Positions 1-8,693 of a stretch of 29,575 bases of DNA are shown in pieces. A program made the translations under genes and the position numbers. The notes below the pieces were generated by a model. It was not told the DNA's origin. It worked only from the letters and a program-made list of their open reading frames with translations, and searched no databases. This DNA comes from JAATGA01 sp047605605 (GTDB lineage: Bacteria > Pseudomonadota > Alphaproteobacteria > Rhodobacterales > Rhodobacteraceae), in the NCBI GenBank assembly GCA_047605605.1, contig JASGFG010000046.1:1-29575 (forward strand). The letters run 5' to 3'. Positions within the stretch are counted from its first letter, which is position 1. Each line of letters opens with the position of its first letter.

Positions 1-617
1 GCGCCTGCCGCCACCAGCGCCACCTGCCCGCCGATGCCCGTGGCCGCCGCGGCGATGGCCAGCCGCAGCGCCTGGTTGATGGCAAAGACGGCGACCAGCG
101 TGACCCTGAGGGTGCCCAGAGTCATCGGCTGGCGGTAAAGGTGCCAGATGATCGGCGGCCCGGCGGTGGCGAAAAGCCCGCCCAGAAGGCCGCCCGCCGC
201 CCCCGCCGCCACGAAGGAGGCGGCCGGGGACCGCTGCGCCCTCACCTGCGGCCGGGCGGCCAGTTGCAGCGCCGATCCCGCGATCAGCAGCCCCAGCAGC
301 AGTTGCAGCAGCCACAGCGCCTGCCCCGCCAGCCAGCCCAGCAGGGCGAAGCCGATCGCCAGCATCGGCGCGGTCCCCGCCAGTGTCAGCGCCAGCACCT
401 GCCGGTCCACCTGCCGCCAGCCCTGCCGCAGCACGATGCTGCCGTTCACCAGCACCAGAACCGAAGTGACCAAGGCCGCCTCGGGCAGCGGCAGCAGCCC
501 GAAAAGACCGCAGCCCCCCATCAGGATCAGCCCCAGGGCGAACCCGGTCAGGGTCTGTGTCCAGGCGGCGGCGAAGGCCAGCGCCCAGAGGGCAAGGGTT
601 TGCGGATCGGGCATCAT
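1..617 (-). CDS. TauE/SafE-family sulfite/anion exporter-like permease, C-terminus cut by window edge
   Basis: I read this by reverse-complementing the first 617 bases: an open frame starting MMPDPQTLALWALAFAAAW runs off the left edge without a stop. The protein is almost entirely hydrophobic helices. Near residue 20 it has the TGFALGLILMGG type glycine-rich segment, and near 150 a second half-repeat GGLLGGLFATAGPPII, the internal pseudo-repeat expected of TauE/SafE (DUF81) permeases. The family moves sulfite, sulfoacetate or other organosulfur anions across the inner membrane, but substrates are seldom predictable. About 205 residues are visible of a usual 240-260. The start lies 58 bases past the stop of the lytic transglycosylase gene on the same strand, so the two may be co-transcribed; nothing else links their functions. 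Two adjacent ATG codons (617 and 614) are equally possible starts. Confidence 0.75.
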   Translation of the reverse strand, partial: MMPDPQTLALWALAFAAAWTQTLTGFALGLILMGGCGLFGLLPLPEAALVTSVLVLVNGSIVLRQGWRQVDRQVLALTLAGTAPMLAIGFALLGWLAGQALWLLQLLLGLLIAGSALQLAARPQVRAQRSPAASFVAAGAAGGLLGGLFATAGPPIIWHLYRQPMTLGTLRVTLVAVFAINQALRLAIAAAATGIGGQVALVAAG

Positions 618-675
618 GCCGGGATGCTTGCCCCAGACGGCCGGGCAATGCCAGAGGCCGGGCGGCTGTTCCCGG

Positions 676-2646
676 TCAGCCCTTCAGTTCCGGGGTGATC
701 CGCACCGGCCCGGCGACGCCCTTCAGCCGGGCGCGGTAGATCACCACGGATTCCGCCACGCGCATCACATAGGTCCGCGTTTCGGCAAAGGGGATCGTCT
801 CGATCCAGTCGATCACGTCGACATCCGGGCGGCGGGGGTCGCCGAACTGGGCCATCCATTGCTCGGGCCGGTTGTGCCCGGCGTTGTAGCCCGCCGCGAC
901 CAGCGCGATCGAGGGGCCGAACTCGTCCACCAGCTGCCGCAGATAGGCGGTGCCCATCGACACGTTATAGGCCGGGTCGCTGGTCAGCCGGCCGGCATCG
1001 AAGGGCAGGCCGATCCGGCCGGCCAGCATCTGGGCGGTGCCGGGCATCACCTGCATCAGCCCGCGCGCGCCCGCATGGCTGATCACCGCCGGATCGAACT
1101 CGCTTTCCCGGCGCGAGATGGCAAGGGCCAGCGCCCGGCTGACCGGCCCGCCGTCCGGCACCATGTCGGGCACCGGATAATAGGCGCCGGGCAGGATCTG
1201 CCCGCGTTCCGCCGCGGCCTTGGCGATCAGCAGGGCGACATGCGGCTCTCCCATGTCGGTGGCCATGGCGGACAACTGCTCCAGACCACGGGCATCCAGA
1301 CCTTGGGCCAGATGCAGCAGGAACCGCTTGCCCGTCTGCCGGTCGCCGGCCTGCAACAAAAGCCGCGCCGCCTGGAACACCGATGACCGGGTAAAGGGCG
1401 CGGCCTTCCAGTCGGTCGGGCGGGGCGGCGACAGCAGGGCCGGGTCCAGGGTCAGATCCAGCTTTTCCGCCGCAAGCAGGCCGTAAAAGGCCGTCTGGTA
1501 TTTCGCGGCCGTGCGGTATTCCGCGCGCGCCGCCGCGGCATCGCCCTTTGCCTCGTCGGCGCGGCCCAGCCAGTAATGCGCCCGCGACAGGCTGATTCCG
1601 GTCGAGACGGCGCCTTGCAGATGGCCGAAATGCCGGGCCGCCGTTTCCGGGTCGCCCAGCTTGCGCAGCGCGATGAAGCCCGCCAGAAACTCCAGATCGG
1701 CATAATCCGCACCGCCCGAAAGGTTGTGACGCGCCGCCACGCGATAGGCATCGCGCTCCTTGCCGTTGCGCATCAGCCAGCGGGCCAGCAGCAGCCGCCG
1801 GTCGGCCCAGGCCTCGGGGCGGCCAAGGTGCTGGCGGCTGTCGCTGTATTGCAGGATGAGCGATGCCGCATCGTCATAGCGGTCGCGCTTCATCCGCCAG
1901 ACGAAGCGGTCATAGGCAAGGCCGGGGTCATGGGCCAGGCTCGCGGGGACCGCCGCGATCTTGGCGTTCACCCCGTCGTCGTCGGACATCAGCGCGATTC
2001 GCGCCTCGGCCAGGGCGCGCCAGTCGGGGCTGACACGCGGCAGCATCCGCCGCGCCTCGGCCAGGCGGCCGGACCACAGCAGATTGTCCAGCCGCACCTC
2101 ATGCGCGACGACCAGCGCCGGGCCTTCCAGCGCCATCAGCGCCTGTTCCTGATCGGCGTCAAAGCGCAGCGTCGTCCAGGCGCGGAACGCCTCGGCCTCG
2201 GCATCCGCCGGGCGGTCGGCGGCGATGCAGGCGCGGATCAGCGCCAGCGACCCTTCGACCGTCGCGGGTTTTTGCCGGGCGAAATAGCCGATGATACGGG
2301 CGGGGGTGGAAGACCGGGCCACCGCCTCCTCTCCCTTCTCGACCAGAAGCGGCAGGCCGGGCCAGTCGGGATGGCGGTCCAGAAAAGTTTCATAATCGCC
2401 CAGATAGCCCTGCCCGCCCGCGCGCAGGCGCTGCCATTCGATGATGTCGGCGGCCAGCGGCCCCGAGGCGGCGGCGGCCGATTGCGCCGCGGGCCAGTCG
2501 CGCACCGAGGCCCGGTCCAGCGCCAGCTTCAATGCGGCGGGATCGTCCGCGCGTGCGGGACCGCTCAGCGCCAGCACCGCCGCCAGAGCCGAAAGAAGCG
2601 CCCGCGCGGCTGCGGGGCGGGGCAAGGGAAGGAAACGCTGCCTCAT
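676..2646 (-). CDS. slt: Soluble lytic murein transglycosylase (Slt family, GH23)
   Basis: A 656-residue periplasmic enzyme that cleaves the MurNAc-GlcNAc bond of peptidoglycan, leaving 1,6-anhydro ends. I start it at the ATG at 2646 because it begins an evident signal peptide: basic start MRQRFLP, hydrophobic core ALLSALAAVLALSG, likely cleavage after PARA. The frame stays open upstream to 2928, but that extension is non-coding in character and overlaps rpoZ. The long middle is alpha-helical and TPR-like (the ring-shaped U/L domains of Slt70). The catalytic SLT domain occupies roughly residues 506-640, with the family motif RRESEFDP (putative catalytic Glu about 514), GLMQVMP and AGYNAG. No good Shine-Dalgarno is visible before the ATG. 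It is divergent from rpoZ and is followed by the TauE-like gene. Confidence 0.9.
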   Translation of the reverse strand: MRQRFLPLPRPAAARALLSALAAVLALSGPARADDPAALKLALDRASVRDWPAAQSAAAASGPLAADIIEWQRLRAGGQGYLGDYETFLDRHPDWPGLPLLVEKGEEAVARSSTPARIIGYFARQKPATVEGSLALIRACIAADRPADAEAEAFRAWTTLRFDADQEQALMALEGPALVVAHEVRLDNLLWSGRLAEARRMLPRVSPDWRALAEARIALMSDDDGVNAKIAAVPASLAHDPGLAYDRFVWRMKRDRYDDAASLILQYSDSRQHLGRPEAWADRRLLLARWLMRNGKERDAYRVAARHNLSGGADYADLEFLAGFIALRKLGDPETAARHFGHLQGAVSTGISLSRAHYWLGRADEAKGDAAAARAEYRTAAKYQTAFYGLLAAEKLDLTLDPALLSPPRPTDWKAAPFTRSSVFQAARLLLQAGDRQTGKRFLLHLAQGLDARGLEQLSAMATDMGEPHVALLIAKAAAERGQILPGAYYPVPDMVPDGGPVSRALALAISRRESEFDPAVISHAGARGLMQVMPGTAQMLAGRIGLPFDAGRLTSDPAYNVSMGTAYLRQLVDEFGPSIALVAAGYNAGHNRPEQWMAQFGDPRRPDVDVIDWIETIPFAETRTYVMRVAESVVIYRARLKGVAGPVRITPELKG

Positions 2647-2728
2647 GCGGCGGAATCTGCACGACCCTGCCGCGGGGTGCAACCAACGAAGGCTTGATCG
2701 GCTGCGGCGGATTGGCCGGATTCGGCGC

Positions 2729-2757
2729 TTGTCAAGCACCCGATAGACGCATAGATA
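2729..2757 (+). promoter_or_regulatory. Possible sigma-70-type promoter for the rpoZ-era run
   Basis: In the 151-base divergent gap between slt and rpoZ, TTGTCA (2729-2734) is followed after 17 bases by TAGATA (2752-2757). The -35 element fits well (5 of 6), the -10 only partly (3 of 6). It is the most promoter-like spot in a gap that must drive the plus-strand run, but this is a reading by eye only. Confidence 0.3.
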
Positions 2758-2797
2758 GACCGTTCCATGCCCCTGATCCCGAAATGGAGTCGCCCTC

Positions 2798-3151
2798 ATG
2801 GCCCGCGTGACGGTCGAAGATTGCGTTGACAAGGTTCCCAACCGGTTCGAACTGGTGATGCTGGCCGCACATCGTGCGCGCGAGATCCAGTCCGGCTCGC
2901 CCCTCACGATCGACCGCGACAACGACAAGAACCCTGTCGTCTCGCTGCGCGAGATCGCCGAGGAAACCCAGTCGGCCGAAGTGCTGCGCGAACGGATGAT
3001 CGAAAGCTATCAGACCCAGATCGAGGTCGACGAGCCCGAAGAGGACCAGATGGCGCTGCTGATGTCGGGCGAGATCGACCGCCCGATGCAGGACGACATG
3101 TCCGAAGAGAAACTGCTCCGCGCCCTCATGGAAGCGCAAGGGGACAACTGA
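2798..3151 (+). CDS. rpoZ: DNA-directed RNA polymerase omega subunit
   Basis: A 117-residue omega subunit, which helps fold and assemble beta-prime into RNA polymerase and in many bacteria forms part of a (p)ppGpp binding site. The N-terminus MARVTVEDCVDKVPNRFELV and the following LAAHRAREIQSG are the family signature; the acidic C-terminal half (EVDEPEEDQM) is the longer tail usual in alphaproteobacteria. A GGAG (2786-2789) sits 8 bases before the ATG. It heads a nine-gene co-oriented run and lies 30 bases before rsh, the same rpoZ-spoT neighbourhood found in many proteobacteria, which makes sense because Rsh makes the ligand that acts at omega. Confidence 0.97.
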   Translation: MARVTVEDCVDKVPNRFELVMLAAHRAREIQSGSPLTIDRDNDKNPVVSLREIAEETQSAEVLRERMIESYQTQIEVDEPEEDQMALLMSGEIDRPMQDDMSEEKLLRALMEAQGDN

Positions 3152-3181
3152 TCCGGGTCTTCCCGGCGGGACGGGCGAGGA

Positions 3182-5299
3182 ATGATCGACGTAGAAGACC
3201 TGATCGCCCTCGTCCGCAATTACAACCCGCGCACCAATGCCGATCTGATCCGCCGGGCCTATGACTATGGCGGGCAGATGCACGAAGGGCAGACCCGCAA
3301 GTCGGGCGAGCCCTATTTCACCCATCCCGTCGCCGTCGCCGCCATCCTGACCGAGATGCGGCTGGACGATGCGACCATCGTCACCGCCCTTCTGCACGAC
3401 ACGATCGAGGACACGCGATCCACCTATACCGAGGTGGCGCAGATGTTCGGCGGCGAAGTGGCGGAACTGGTTGACGGCGTGACCAAGCTGACCAACCTTC
3501 AGCTGTCCTCGACCCACAGCCAGCAGGCGGAAAACTTCCGCAAGCTGTTCATGGCCATGTCCAAGGACCTGCGGGTCATCCTGGTGAAACTGGCCGACCG
3601 TCTGCACAACATGCGGACGATCAAGAGCATGAAGCCGGAAAAGCAGGCCCAGAAGGCCCGCGAGACGATGGAAATCTTTGCCCCCCTGGCCGGCCGCATG
3701 GGGATGCAATGGATGCGCGAGGAACTGGAAGACCTCGCCTTTCGCGTCCTGAACCCCGAGGCGCGCAATTCCATCATCCGCCGCTTCATCACCCTGCAAC
3801 GCGAGGCGGGGGATGTGGTCCACAAGATCACCGGCGACATCAGGAACGAACTGGAAAAGGCGGGGATCGACGCCGCCGTCTATGGCCGCGCGAAAAAGCC
3901 CTATTCGATCTGGCGCAAGATGCAGGAAAAGGACCTGGCCTTCAGCCGCCTGTCCGACATCTATGGCTTTCGCGTCATCTGCGGGTCGGTCGGTGACTGC
4001 TATCGCATCCTGGGGGTGATCCACACCCGCTGGCATTCGGTGCCGGGCCGGTTCAAGGATTATATCAGCCAGCCGAAATCGAACGGATACCGCTCGATCC
4101 ACACCAGCGTTTCGGGGCGCGACGCCAAGCGGGTCGAGGTGCAGATCCGCACCCGCGAGATGCACGAGGTCAACGAATCCGGCGTGGCGGCGCATTGGTC
4201 CTATCGCGAGGGGGTGCGGGCCCAGAACCCCTTTGCCGTCGATCCGGCGAAATGGATCGCCGCCCTGACCGAGCGTCTGGACGAAGGCGATCACGACGAG
4301 TTCCTGGAAAACGTCAAGCTGGAGATGTATTCCGACCAGGTGTTCTGCTTCACGCCCAAGGGGGATGTGATCCAGTTGCCGCGGGGCGCGACGCCGCTGG
4401 ATTTCGCCTATGCGATCCACACGCGGATCGGCAATTCCACCGTCTCGGTCAAGGTCGACGGCATCCGTGTGCCGCTGTGGACGCGGCTGAAGAACGGCCA
4501 GTCGGTCGAGATCATCACCGCCGAGGGCCAGCGCCCGCAGGCCAGCTGGATCGACATCGTGACGACGGGGCGCGCCAAGGCCGCCATCCGGCGGAGCTTG
4601 CGCGAGGAAGATCGGGGCCGTTTCGTCAAGCTGGGGCAGGAACTGGCGCGCGCGGCCTTTGACCATGTGGGCAAGAAGGCGACCGACAAGGCCCTGCGCA
4701 CCGCCGCCCAACGGCTGGGCCTGGCGGACGAGATGGACCTGCTGGCCCGCCTGGGGTCGGCCGAACTGACCGCGCGCCGGGTGGTCGAGACGCTTTACCC
4801 CGAGCTTGCGCAGGTCGCGGCGCCCGAGGTCGATCGCCGCCGCCCGGTCCTGGGCCTGCCCGAGGACGAGACGCTGCGCCGCGCCCCCTGCTGCCAGCCG
4901 CTGCCGGGCGAACGGATCGTCGGCATCACCTATCGCGGCCGCGGCGTGGTCTGCCATGCCATCGACTGTCCCGCGCTGGAGGAATTCGAGGATCAGCCGA
5001 ACCGCTGGGTCGACCTGCGCTGGCAGCCCGGTCGCCATGCGGCCATCCACACCGTCAGCCTGGAGCTGACCATCGCCAACGATGCGGGCGTATTGGGCCG
5101 GATCTGCACCTTGATCGGCGAACAGAAGGCCAATATCTCGGACCTGAGGTTCACCGACCGCAAGCCGGATTTCTACCGGCTGATCGTGGATGTGGACCTT
5201 CGCGATGTGGAACATCTGCACATGGTCATGACGGCGCTGGAGGCCGAGACCGACGTGGCGCAGATTTCCCGCCATCGCGACCTGTCCCGCAAGCCCTGA
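3182..5299 (+). CDS. rsh: Bifunctional (p)ppGpp synthetase/hydrolase, RelA/SpoT family (Rsh)
   Basis: A 705-residue long RSH enzyme that makes and degrades the alarmone (p)ppGpp. The N-terminal HD hydrolase domain keeps His48 (THPV), the HD pair H72-D73 and E76-D77 (LLHDTIEDT), and KLADRLHNMRTI at about 136, so hydrolase activity should be intact. The synthetase domain has RLSDIYGFRVI near 256 and FKDYISQPKSNGYRSIHT near 291-308, also intact. A TGS domain (about 386-447, FTPKGDVIQLP), a Cys-containing CCQPLPGE segment near 568 and a C-terminal ACT domain from about 626 complete the usual order. As typical in alphaproteobacteria, one protein probably does both jobs. The ATG at 3182 matches the conserved MIDVEDLIALVRNYNP start, although the GAGG just before it is unusually close (1 base), so translation may be modest or coupled to rpoZ. 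Confidence 0.96.
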   Translation: MIDVEDLIALVRNYNPRTNADLIRRAYDYGGQMHEGQTRKSGEPYFTHPVAVAAILTEMRLDDATIVTALLHDTIEDTRSTYTEVAQMFGGEVAELVDGVTKLTNLQLSSTHSQQAENFRKLFMAMSKDLRVILVKLADRLHNMRTIKSMKPEKQAQKARETMEIFAPLAGRMGMQWMREELEDLAFRVLNPEARNSIIRRFITLQREAGDVVHKITGDIRNELEKAGIDAAVYGRAKKPYSIWRKMQEKDLAFSRLSDIYGFRVICGSVGDCYRILGVIHTRWHSVPGRFKDYISQPKSNGYRSIHTSVSGRDAKRVEVQIRTREMHEVNESGVAAHWSYREGVRAQNPFAVDPAKWIAALTERLDEGDHDEFLENVKLEMYSDQVFCFTPKGDVIQLPRGATPLDFAYAIHTRIGNSTVSVKVDGIRVPLWTRLKNGQSVEIITAEGQRPQASWIDIVTTGRAKAAIRRSLREEDRGRFVKLGQELARAAFDHVGKKATDKALRTAAQRLGLADEMDLLARLGSAELTARRVVETLYPELAQVAAPEVDRRRPVLGLPEDETLRRAPCCQPLPGERIVGITYRGRGVVCHAIDCPALEEFEDQPNRWVDLRWQPGRHAAIHTVSLELTIANDAGVLGRICTLIGEQKANISDLRFTDRKPDFYRLIVDVDLRDVEHLHMVMTALEAETDVAQISRHRDLSRKP

Positions 5300-5331
5300 A
5301 CCGGGCCTGCCCGTAAACCGGAGTTGCCAGC

Positions 5332-6072
5332 GTGTTCAAGCGGCGCCAGCCCCTTTCGCTGATGAGGCAAGCGCGCGAGATGGTCTATCCGACCGGCGGG
5401 TTCCGGCGTGCCACGCAATACATGCTGCACCGGATGCGCCGCCTGCCGGACCGCCCGCACCGCATCGCCCGCGGGGTATTCGCCGGAACCTTCGTGAACT
5501 TTCCCCCGGTTTTCGGGTTCCAGTTCCTGACCGCGGCCGGCATCGCCTGGGTCTTGCGCGGCAATATCCTGGCGGCGCTGCTGTGCACATTCCTGTCGAA
5601 CCCGATCACAACGCCGTTGATTGCGGTCGGCTCGCTGGAACTGGGGCACTGGATCCTGGGGATGCCGGGTCATCTGGAGTTTCTGGAAATCGTGCGCCAG
5701 TTTTCCGAAGCGGGCGGCGAGATCTGGCACAACATCCGGGCGATCTTCACCCATGACGTGGCCCGTTGGGGGCATCTGCGCGACTTCTTCTGGCAGATCT
5801 ACTGGCCCTATTTCGTCGGCTCGCTGATCCCCGGCCTGATCTTCTCCGTCGCCGCCTACTGGGTCACGATCCCGCTGGTCGGCGCCTATCAGAAGCTGCA
5901 GGCCCGCAAGGCCAAGGACCGGATCGAAAAGCGCCGCCGCCTGAAGGCCGCGCTGGCCGAGACACGGGCGCGCGAGGCCGCCAGAGAGGAAGCAGCGCGC
6001 GAGGCGGCGAGACAGGCGACGACAGGGCCGGGGCGCGAAGCAGGGGATGACGACGCTCGCACTCCGGGCTAG
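5332..6072 (+). CDS. DUF2062 domain membrane protein
   Basis: A 246-residue protein starting with GTG, with GGAG (5320-5323) 8 bases upstream. The conserved DUF2062 core lies at about residues 30-190: an amphipathic arginine-rich start, then GVFAGTFVNFPPVFGFQF, AALLCTFLSNPITTPL and a last hydrophobic segment near 160-185 (FVGSLIPGLIFSVAAYW). The C-terminal 60 residues are a highly charged helix rich in Arg, Ala and Glu, probably cytoplasmic. The biochemical role of the family is not known to me. It sits between rsh and pdxJ, 32 bases after the former and 27 before the latter, a placement I recall as common in Rhodobacteraceae. Confidence 0.85.
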   Translation: MFKRRQPLSLMRQAREMVYPTGGFRRATQYMLHRMRRLPDRPHRIARGVFAGTFVNFPPVFGFQFLTAAGIAWVLRGNILAALLCTFLSNPITTPLIAVGSLELGHWILGMPGHLEFLEIVRQFSEAGGEIWHNIRAIFTHDVARWGHLRDFFWQIYWPYFVGSLIPGLIFSVAAYWVTIPLVGAYQKLQARKAKDRIEKRRRLKAALAETRAREAAREEAAREAARQATTGPGREAGDDDARTPG

Positions 6073-6099
6073 GATCGCCGCAAAAATCGGGGGGCTGCG

Positions 6100-6849
6100 A
6101 TGAAACCGCTTGGCAAACTTCGGCTTGGGGTCAACATCGACCATGTGGCGACGGTCAGGAACGCCCGTGGATCGCAATGGCCGGACCCGCTGCGCGCCGC
6201 CCTTGTGGCCGAGGCGGCGGGGGCCGACGGCATCACCGCCCATCTGCGCGAGGACCGCCGCCACATCCGCGACGAGGATATCGAGGCGCTGATGGCCGGC
6301 ATCGGCATCCCGTTGAACTTTGAATGCGCGGCGACCGAGGAAATGCAGGCCATCGCGCTGAAGCATCAGCCCCATGCCATCTGCCTTGTTCCCGAAAAGC
6401 GCGAGGAACGCACGACCGAAGGCGGCCTTGACGTGGCCGGCGACGAGGCGCGGCTGCGCGACTTCATCGCGCCCTTGCGCGATGCGGGCATCCGCGTGTC
6501 GATGTTCATCGGCCACGACCCCCGCCAGATCGAGGCTTCGGCCCGGATCGGCGCGGCTGTGGTGGAACTGCACACCGGGCATTATTCCGACCTTCATGCC
6601 GAAGGCGACATGCAGGGTGCCTCTGCCGAACTGGCCGCGTTGGCCGAAGGGGCGCGGCTGGCCCATGCGGCGGGGCTGGAGGTTCATGCGGGCCACGGCC
6701 TGACCTATGACAATGTTGCCCCCGTCGCCGCCTTTGCGCAGGTGATGGAGCTGAACATCGGCCATTTCCTGATCGGCGAGGCGATCTTTCGCGGGCTTGG
6801 CCCCGCCATCGAGGAAATGCGCCGCCGGATGGATGCCGCACGGCCGTAA
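6100..6849 (+). CDS. pdxJ: Pyridoxine 5'-phosphate synthase
   Basis: A 249-residue TIM-barrel enzyme that condenses 3-amino-1-hydroxyacetone 1-phosphate with 1-deoxy-D-xylulose 5-phosphate to give pyridoxine 5'-phosphate, the last ring-forming step of the DXP-dependent vitamin B6 pathway. The start KLRLGVNIDHVATVRNARG carries the phosphate and substrate-binding His/Asp/Arg set; GITAHLREDRRHI, NFECAATEEM, VPEKREE and the loop EVHAGHGLTYDN are all family landmarks. Length is normal. The neighbour acpS two genes on is the classic pdxJ-acpS pairing, here interrupted by one small membrane protein gene. Confidence 0.97.
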   Translation: MKPLGKLRLGVNIDHVATVRNARGSQWPDPLRAALVAEAAGADGITAHLREDRRHIRDEDIEALMAGIGIPLNFECAATEEMQAIALKHQPHAICLVPEKREERTTEGGLDVAGDEARLRDFIAPLRDAGIRVSMFIGHDPRQIEASARIGAAVVELHTGHYSDLHAEGDMQGASAELAALAEGARLAHAAGLEVHAGHGLTYDNVAPVAAFAQVMELNIGHFLIGEAIFRGLGPAIEEMRRRMDAARP

Positions 6850-6864
6850 CAAAGGGGAAACGTC

Positions 6865-7386
6865 ATGCCGAACTGGGGAATACTGGTGATCGTGGGGGTG
6901 CTGTCGATTCTGGCGGGAATCGTGGCGCTGGCCTTTCCGCTGCCCGCCTCGCTGACGGTGAATGCCTTTGTGGGCGCCAGTCTGGCGGTGGCCGGGGTGC
7001 TGGGCACGATCGGCGCCGCGCGCGAGGCGGCGGGGCGCGACCGCGGCTGGGGCATCCTGCTGGGGCTGGCGACGCTGGCGCTTGGCGTGGTGCTGCTGGC
7101 CTGGCCGTTGCAGGGGCTGACGACGCTGACCATCGTGGCGGGGGTGATCTTCCTGGCCTCGGGGGTGTTCAAGCTGGTGCTGGGCTGGAACCTGGCGATC
7201 CCGTCGTGGAAATGGGCGGTGGTCCTGTCGGGGCTGCTGTCGGTCGTGCTGGGGGTGATGATGCTGACGCATCTGCCCGCATCCGCCATGGTGGTGCCGG
7301 GGCTGCTTCTGGCAGTGGAGCTGCTGTCCTATGGCTGGGGGCTGGTGTTCCTTGGGATCGCGTGGAAACGCGGGGCGAACCTGTGA
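6865..7386 (+). CDS. HdeD/DUF308-like small integral membrane protein
   Basis: A 173-residue protein made of about six hydrophobic helices with short loops, beginning MPNWGILVIVGVLSILAGIVAL. The repeating pattern of Gly-rich paired helices (ILAGIVALAFP, LLGLATLALGVVLLAWP, LSVVLGVMML) is that of the DUF308/HdeD family, some members of which are linked to acid stress; others have no known role. A GGGGA lies just before the ATG. The gene starts 15 bases after pdxJ and its stop overlaps the more upstream of two possible acpS starts, so it is embedded in the run even though its function seems unrelated. Confidence 0.75.
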   Translation: MPNWGILVIVGVLSILAGIVALAFPLPASLTVNAFVGASLAVAGVLGTIGAAREAAGRDRGWGILLGLATLALGVVLLAWPLQGLTTLTIVAGVIFLASGVFKLVLGWNLAIPSWKWAVVLSGLLSVVLGVMMLTHLPASAMVVPGLLLAVELLSYGWGLVFLGIAWKRGANL

Positions 7387-7403
7387 TCCCTGCGCCCGGC
7401 GGG

Positions 7404-7814
7404 GTGATCCTTGGCATCGGCACCGATCTTTGCAACATCGAGAGGGTCGAGCAGACCCTTGCCCGCTTTGGCGACAGGTTCCGCAACCGCGTCTTTACCG
7501 AACGCGAACAGACGCGGGCGGAGGCGCGCGCCCATGCCGCCGCCACCTATGCGAAACGCTGGGCTGCGAAAGAGGCCTGTTCCAAGGCGCTTGGCACCGG
7601 GCTGCGCATGGGCATCGCCTGGCGCGACATGGCGGTCACGAACCTGCGATCCGGCCAGCCGGTGATGGAGGTGACGGGCTGGGCGGCGGAACGGCTGAAA
7701 TCAATGACTCCCGCAGGTTACGCGGCGACGATCCATGTCAGCCTGACCGACGACCACCCCTGGGCGCAGGCCTTCGTGGTGATCGAGGCGCGGCCATCCG
7801 CCGACCCAACTTGA
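7404..7814 (+). CDS. acpS: Holo-[acyl-carrier-protein] synthase
   Basis: A 136-residue 4'-phosphopantetheinyl transferase that converts apo-ACP to holo-ACP using CoA, needed for fatty acid synthesis. The family motifs are present: GIGTDLCNIERVE near the N-terminus (Mg-binding Asp), then FTEREQ and YAKRWAAKEACSKALGTG (Lys and Glu of the second site), and IHVSLTDD near the end. I choose the GTG at 7404 because the protein then begins ILGIGTD like its relatives. An in-frame GTG at 7383 overlaps the stop of the previous gene by four bases (GTGA) and would add seven residues; it is a real alternative, since such overlaps are frequent here. Confidence 0.93.
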   Translation: MILGIGTDLCNIERVEQTLARFGDRFRNRVFTEREQTRAEARAHAAATYAKRWAAKEACSKALGTGLRMGIAWRDMAVTNLRSGQPVMEVTGWAAERLKSMTPAGYAATIHVSLTDDHPWAQAFVVIEARPSADPT

Positions 7815-7883
7815 CTCGGGGGGACGGGCGCGCAAGAAGCGGCGCCTGACAGGCCCCGCGCGGGCGGTGAAGGCAAGGCGGGA

Positions 7884-8693
7884 ATGCTCATGGCGAAGAA
7901 GACGAAAGAAGGCGGCATCTTCGAGACGGTGAAAACCATCGTCTATGCCCTGTTGATCGCGGGCGTCTTCCGCACCCTGTTCTTTCAGCCGTTCTGGATC
8001 CCCTCGGGGTCGATGAAGGACACGCTGCTGATCGGGGATTTCCTGTTCGTCAACAAGATGGCCTATGGCTATTCGCAATATTCCTGCCCCTTTGGCCTTT
8101 GCCCCTTCTCGGGGCGTATCCTGGCCTCGGACCCGCACCGGGGCGACGTGGTGGTGTTCCGCCATCCCGTCAACGGCGAAGATTTCATCAAGCGGCTGAT
8201 CGGCCTGCCGGGCGATACCGTGCAGGTGAAAAAGGGCATCCTCTACATCAACGGCAAGGAAGTGCCCCAGCAGTCCGACGGCACCTTCCACGAGGTCTAT
8301 GAGAAACAGGGCCCGATGGGCTATTACCCGCGCTGCGAGAACGGGCCGGTGGGCGAGGGCGGCGACTGCACCTCGTCGCGGGCACGCGAAACGCTGCCGA
8401 ACGACGATGACACCGGGCCGGGCGTCACGCATGATGTGCTGAACATCGACACCAACGGTTTCGGTGACGACACCGATGTGTTCACCGTGCCGCCGGGGCA
8501 GTATTTCTTCATGGGCGACAACCGCGACAACAGCATGGACAGCCGGTTCGCGCAGGCCGCGGGCGGCGTCGGCTTTGTGCCGGTGGAATATCTGATCGGC
8601 CGGGCGGACCGGATCATCTTTTCCTCGGCCGGGCGGTCGATGCTGTATTTCTGGACCTGGCGGATGGACCGCTTCTTCAAGGCGATCGAGTGA
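7884..8693 (+). CDS. lepB: Signal peptidase I
   Basis: A 269-residue inner-membrane serine protease that removes signal peptides from exported proteins. One membrane helix near residues 17-37 is followed by FWIPSGSMKDTLLIGD, where Ser43 would be the nucleophile, and DFIKRLIGLPGD, where Lys of about 103 is the general base. GDNRDNSMDSR near 211-222 is the third family box. Between them is a longer insertion with Cys pairs (SCPFGLCPF and, further on, CENGPVGEGGDC), of the kind seen in alphaproteobacterial LepB proteins. An ATG at 7890 (MAKKTKEG) is an equally reasonable start. It is followed directly by rnc, whose GTG overlaps the lepB stop, the usual lepB-rnc-era order. Confidence 0.96.
   Translation: MLMAKKTKEGGIFETVKTIVYALLIAGVFRTLFFQPFWIPSGSMKDTLLIGDFLFVNKMAYGYSQYSCPFGLCPFSGRILASDPHRGDVVVFRHPVNGEDFIKRLIGLPGDTVQVKKGILYINGKEVPQQSDGTFHEVYEKQGPMGYYPRCENGPVGEGGDCTSSRARETLPNDDDTGPGVTHDVLNIDTNGFGDDTDVFTVPPGQYFFMGDNRDNSMDSRFAQAAGGVGFVPVEYLIGRADRIIFSSAGRSMLYFWTWRMDRFFKAIE

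Noticed and set aside
148..1386. Plus-strand frame of 412 codons over the TauE-like and slt genes
   Set aside because: It spans the boundary between two real minus-strand genes and is Arg/Pro/Gln-rich, typical of a shadow frame.
2732..5275. An 847-codon open frame on the minus strand opposite rsh
   Set aside because: It mirrors the rsh codons; the GC-rich third positions keep the opposite frame open. Its product is His/Gln/Arg-rich without domains, while rsh on the plus strand has every family motif.
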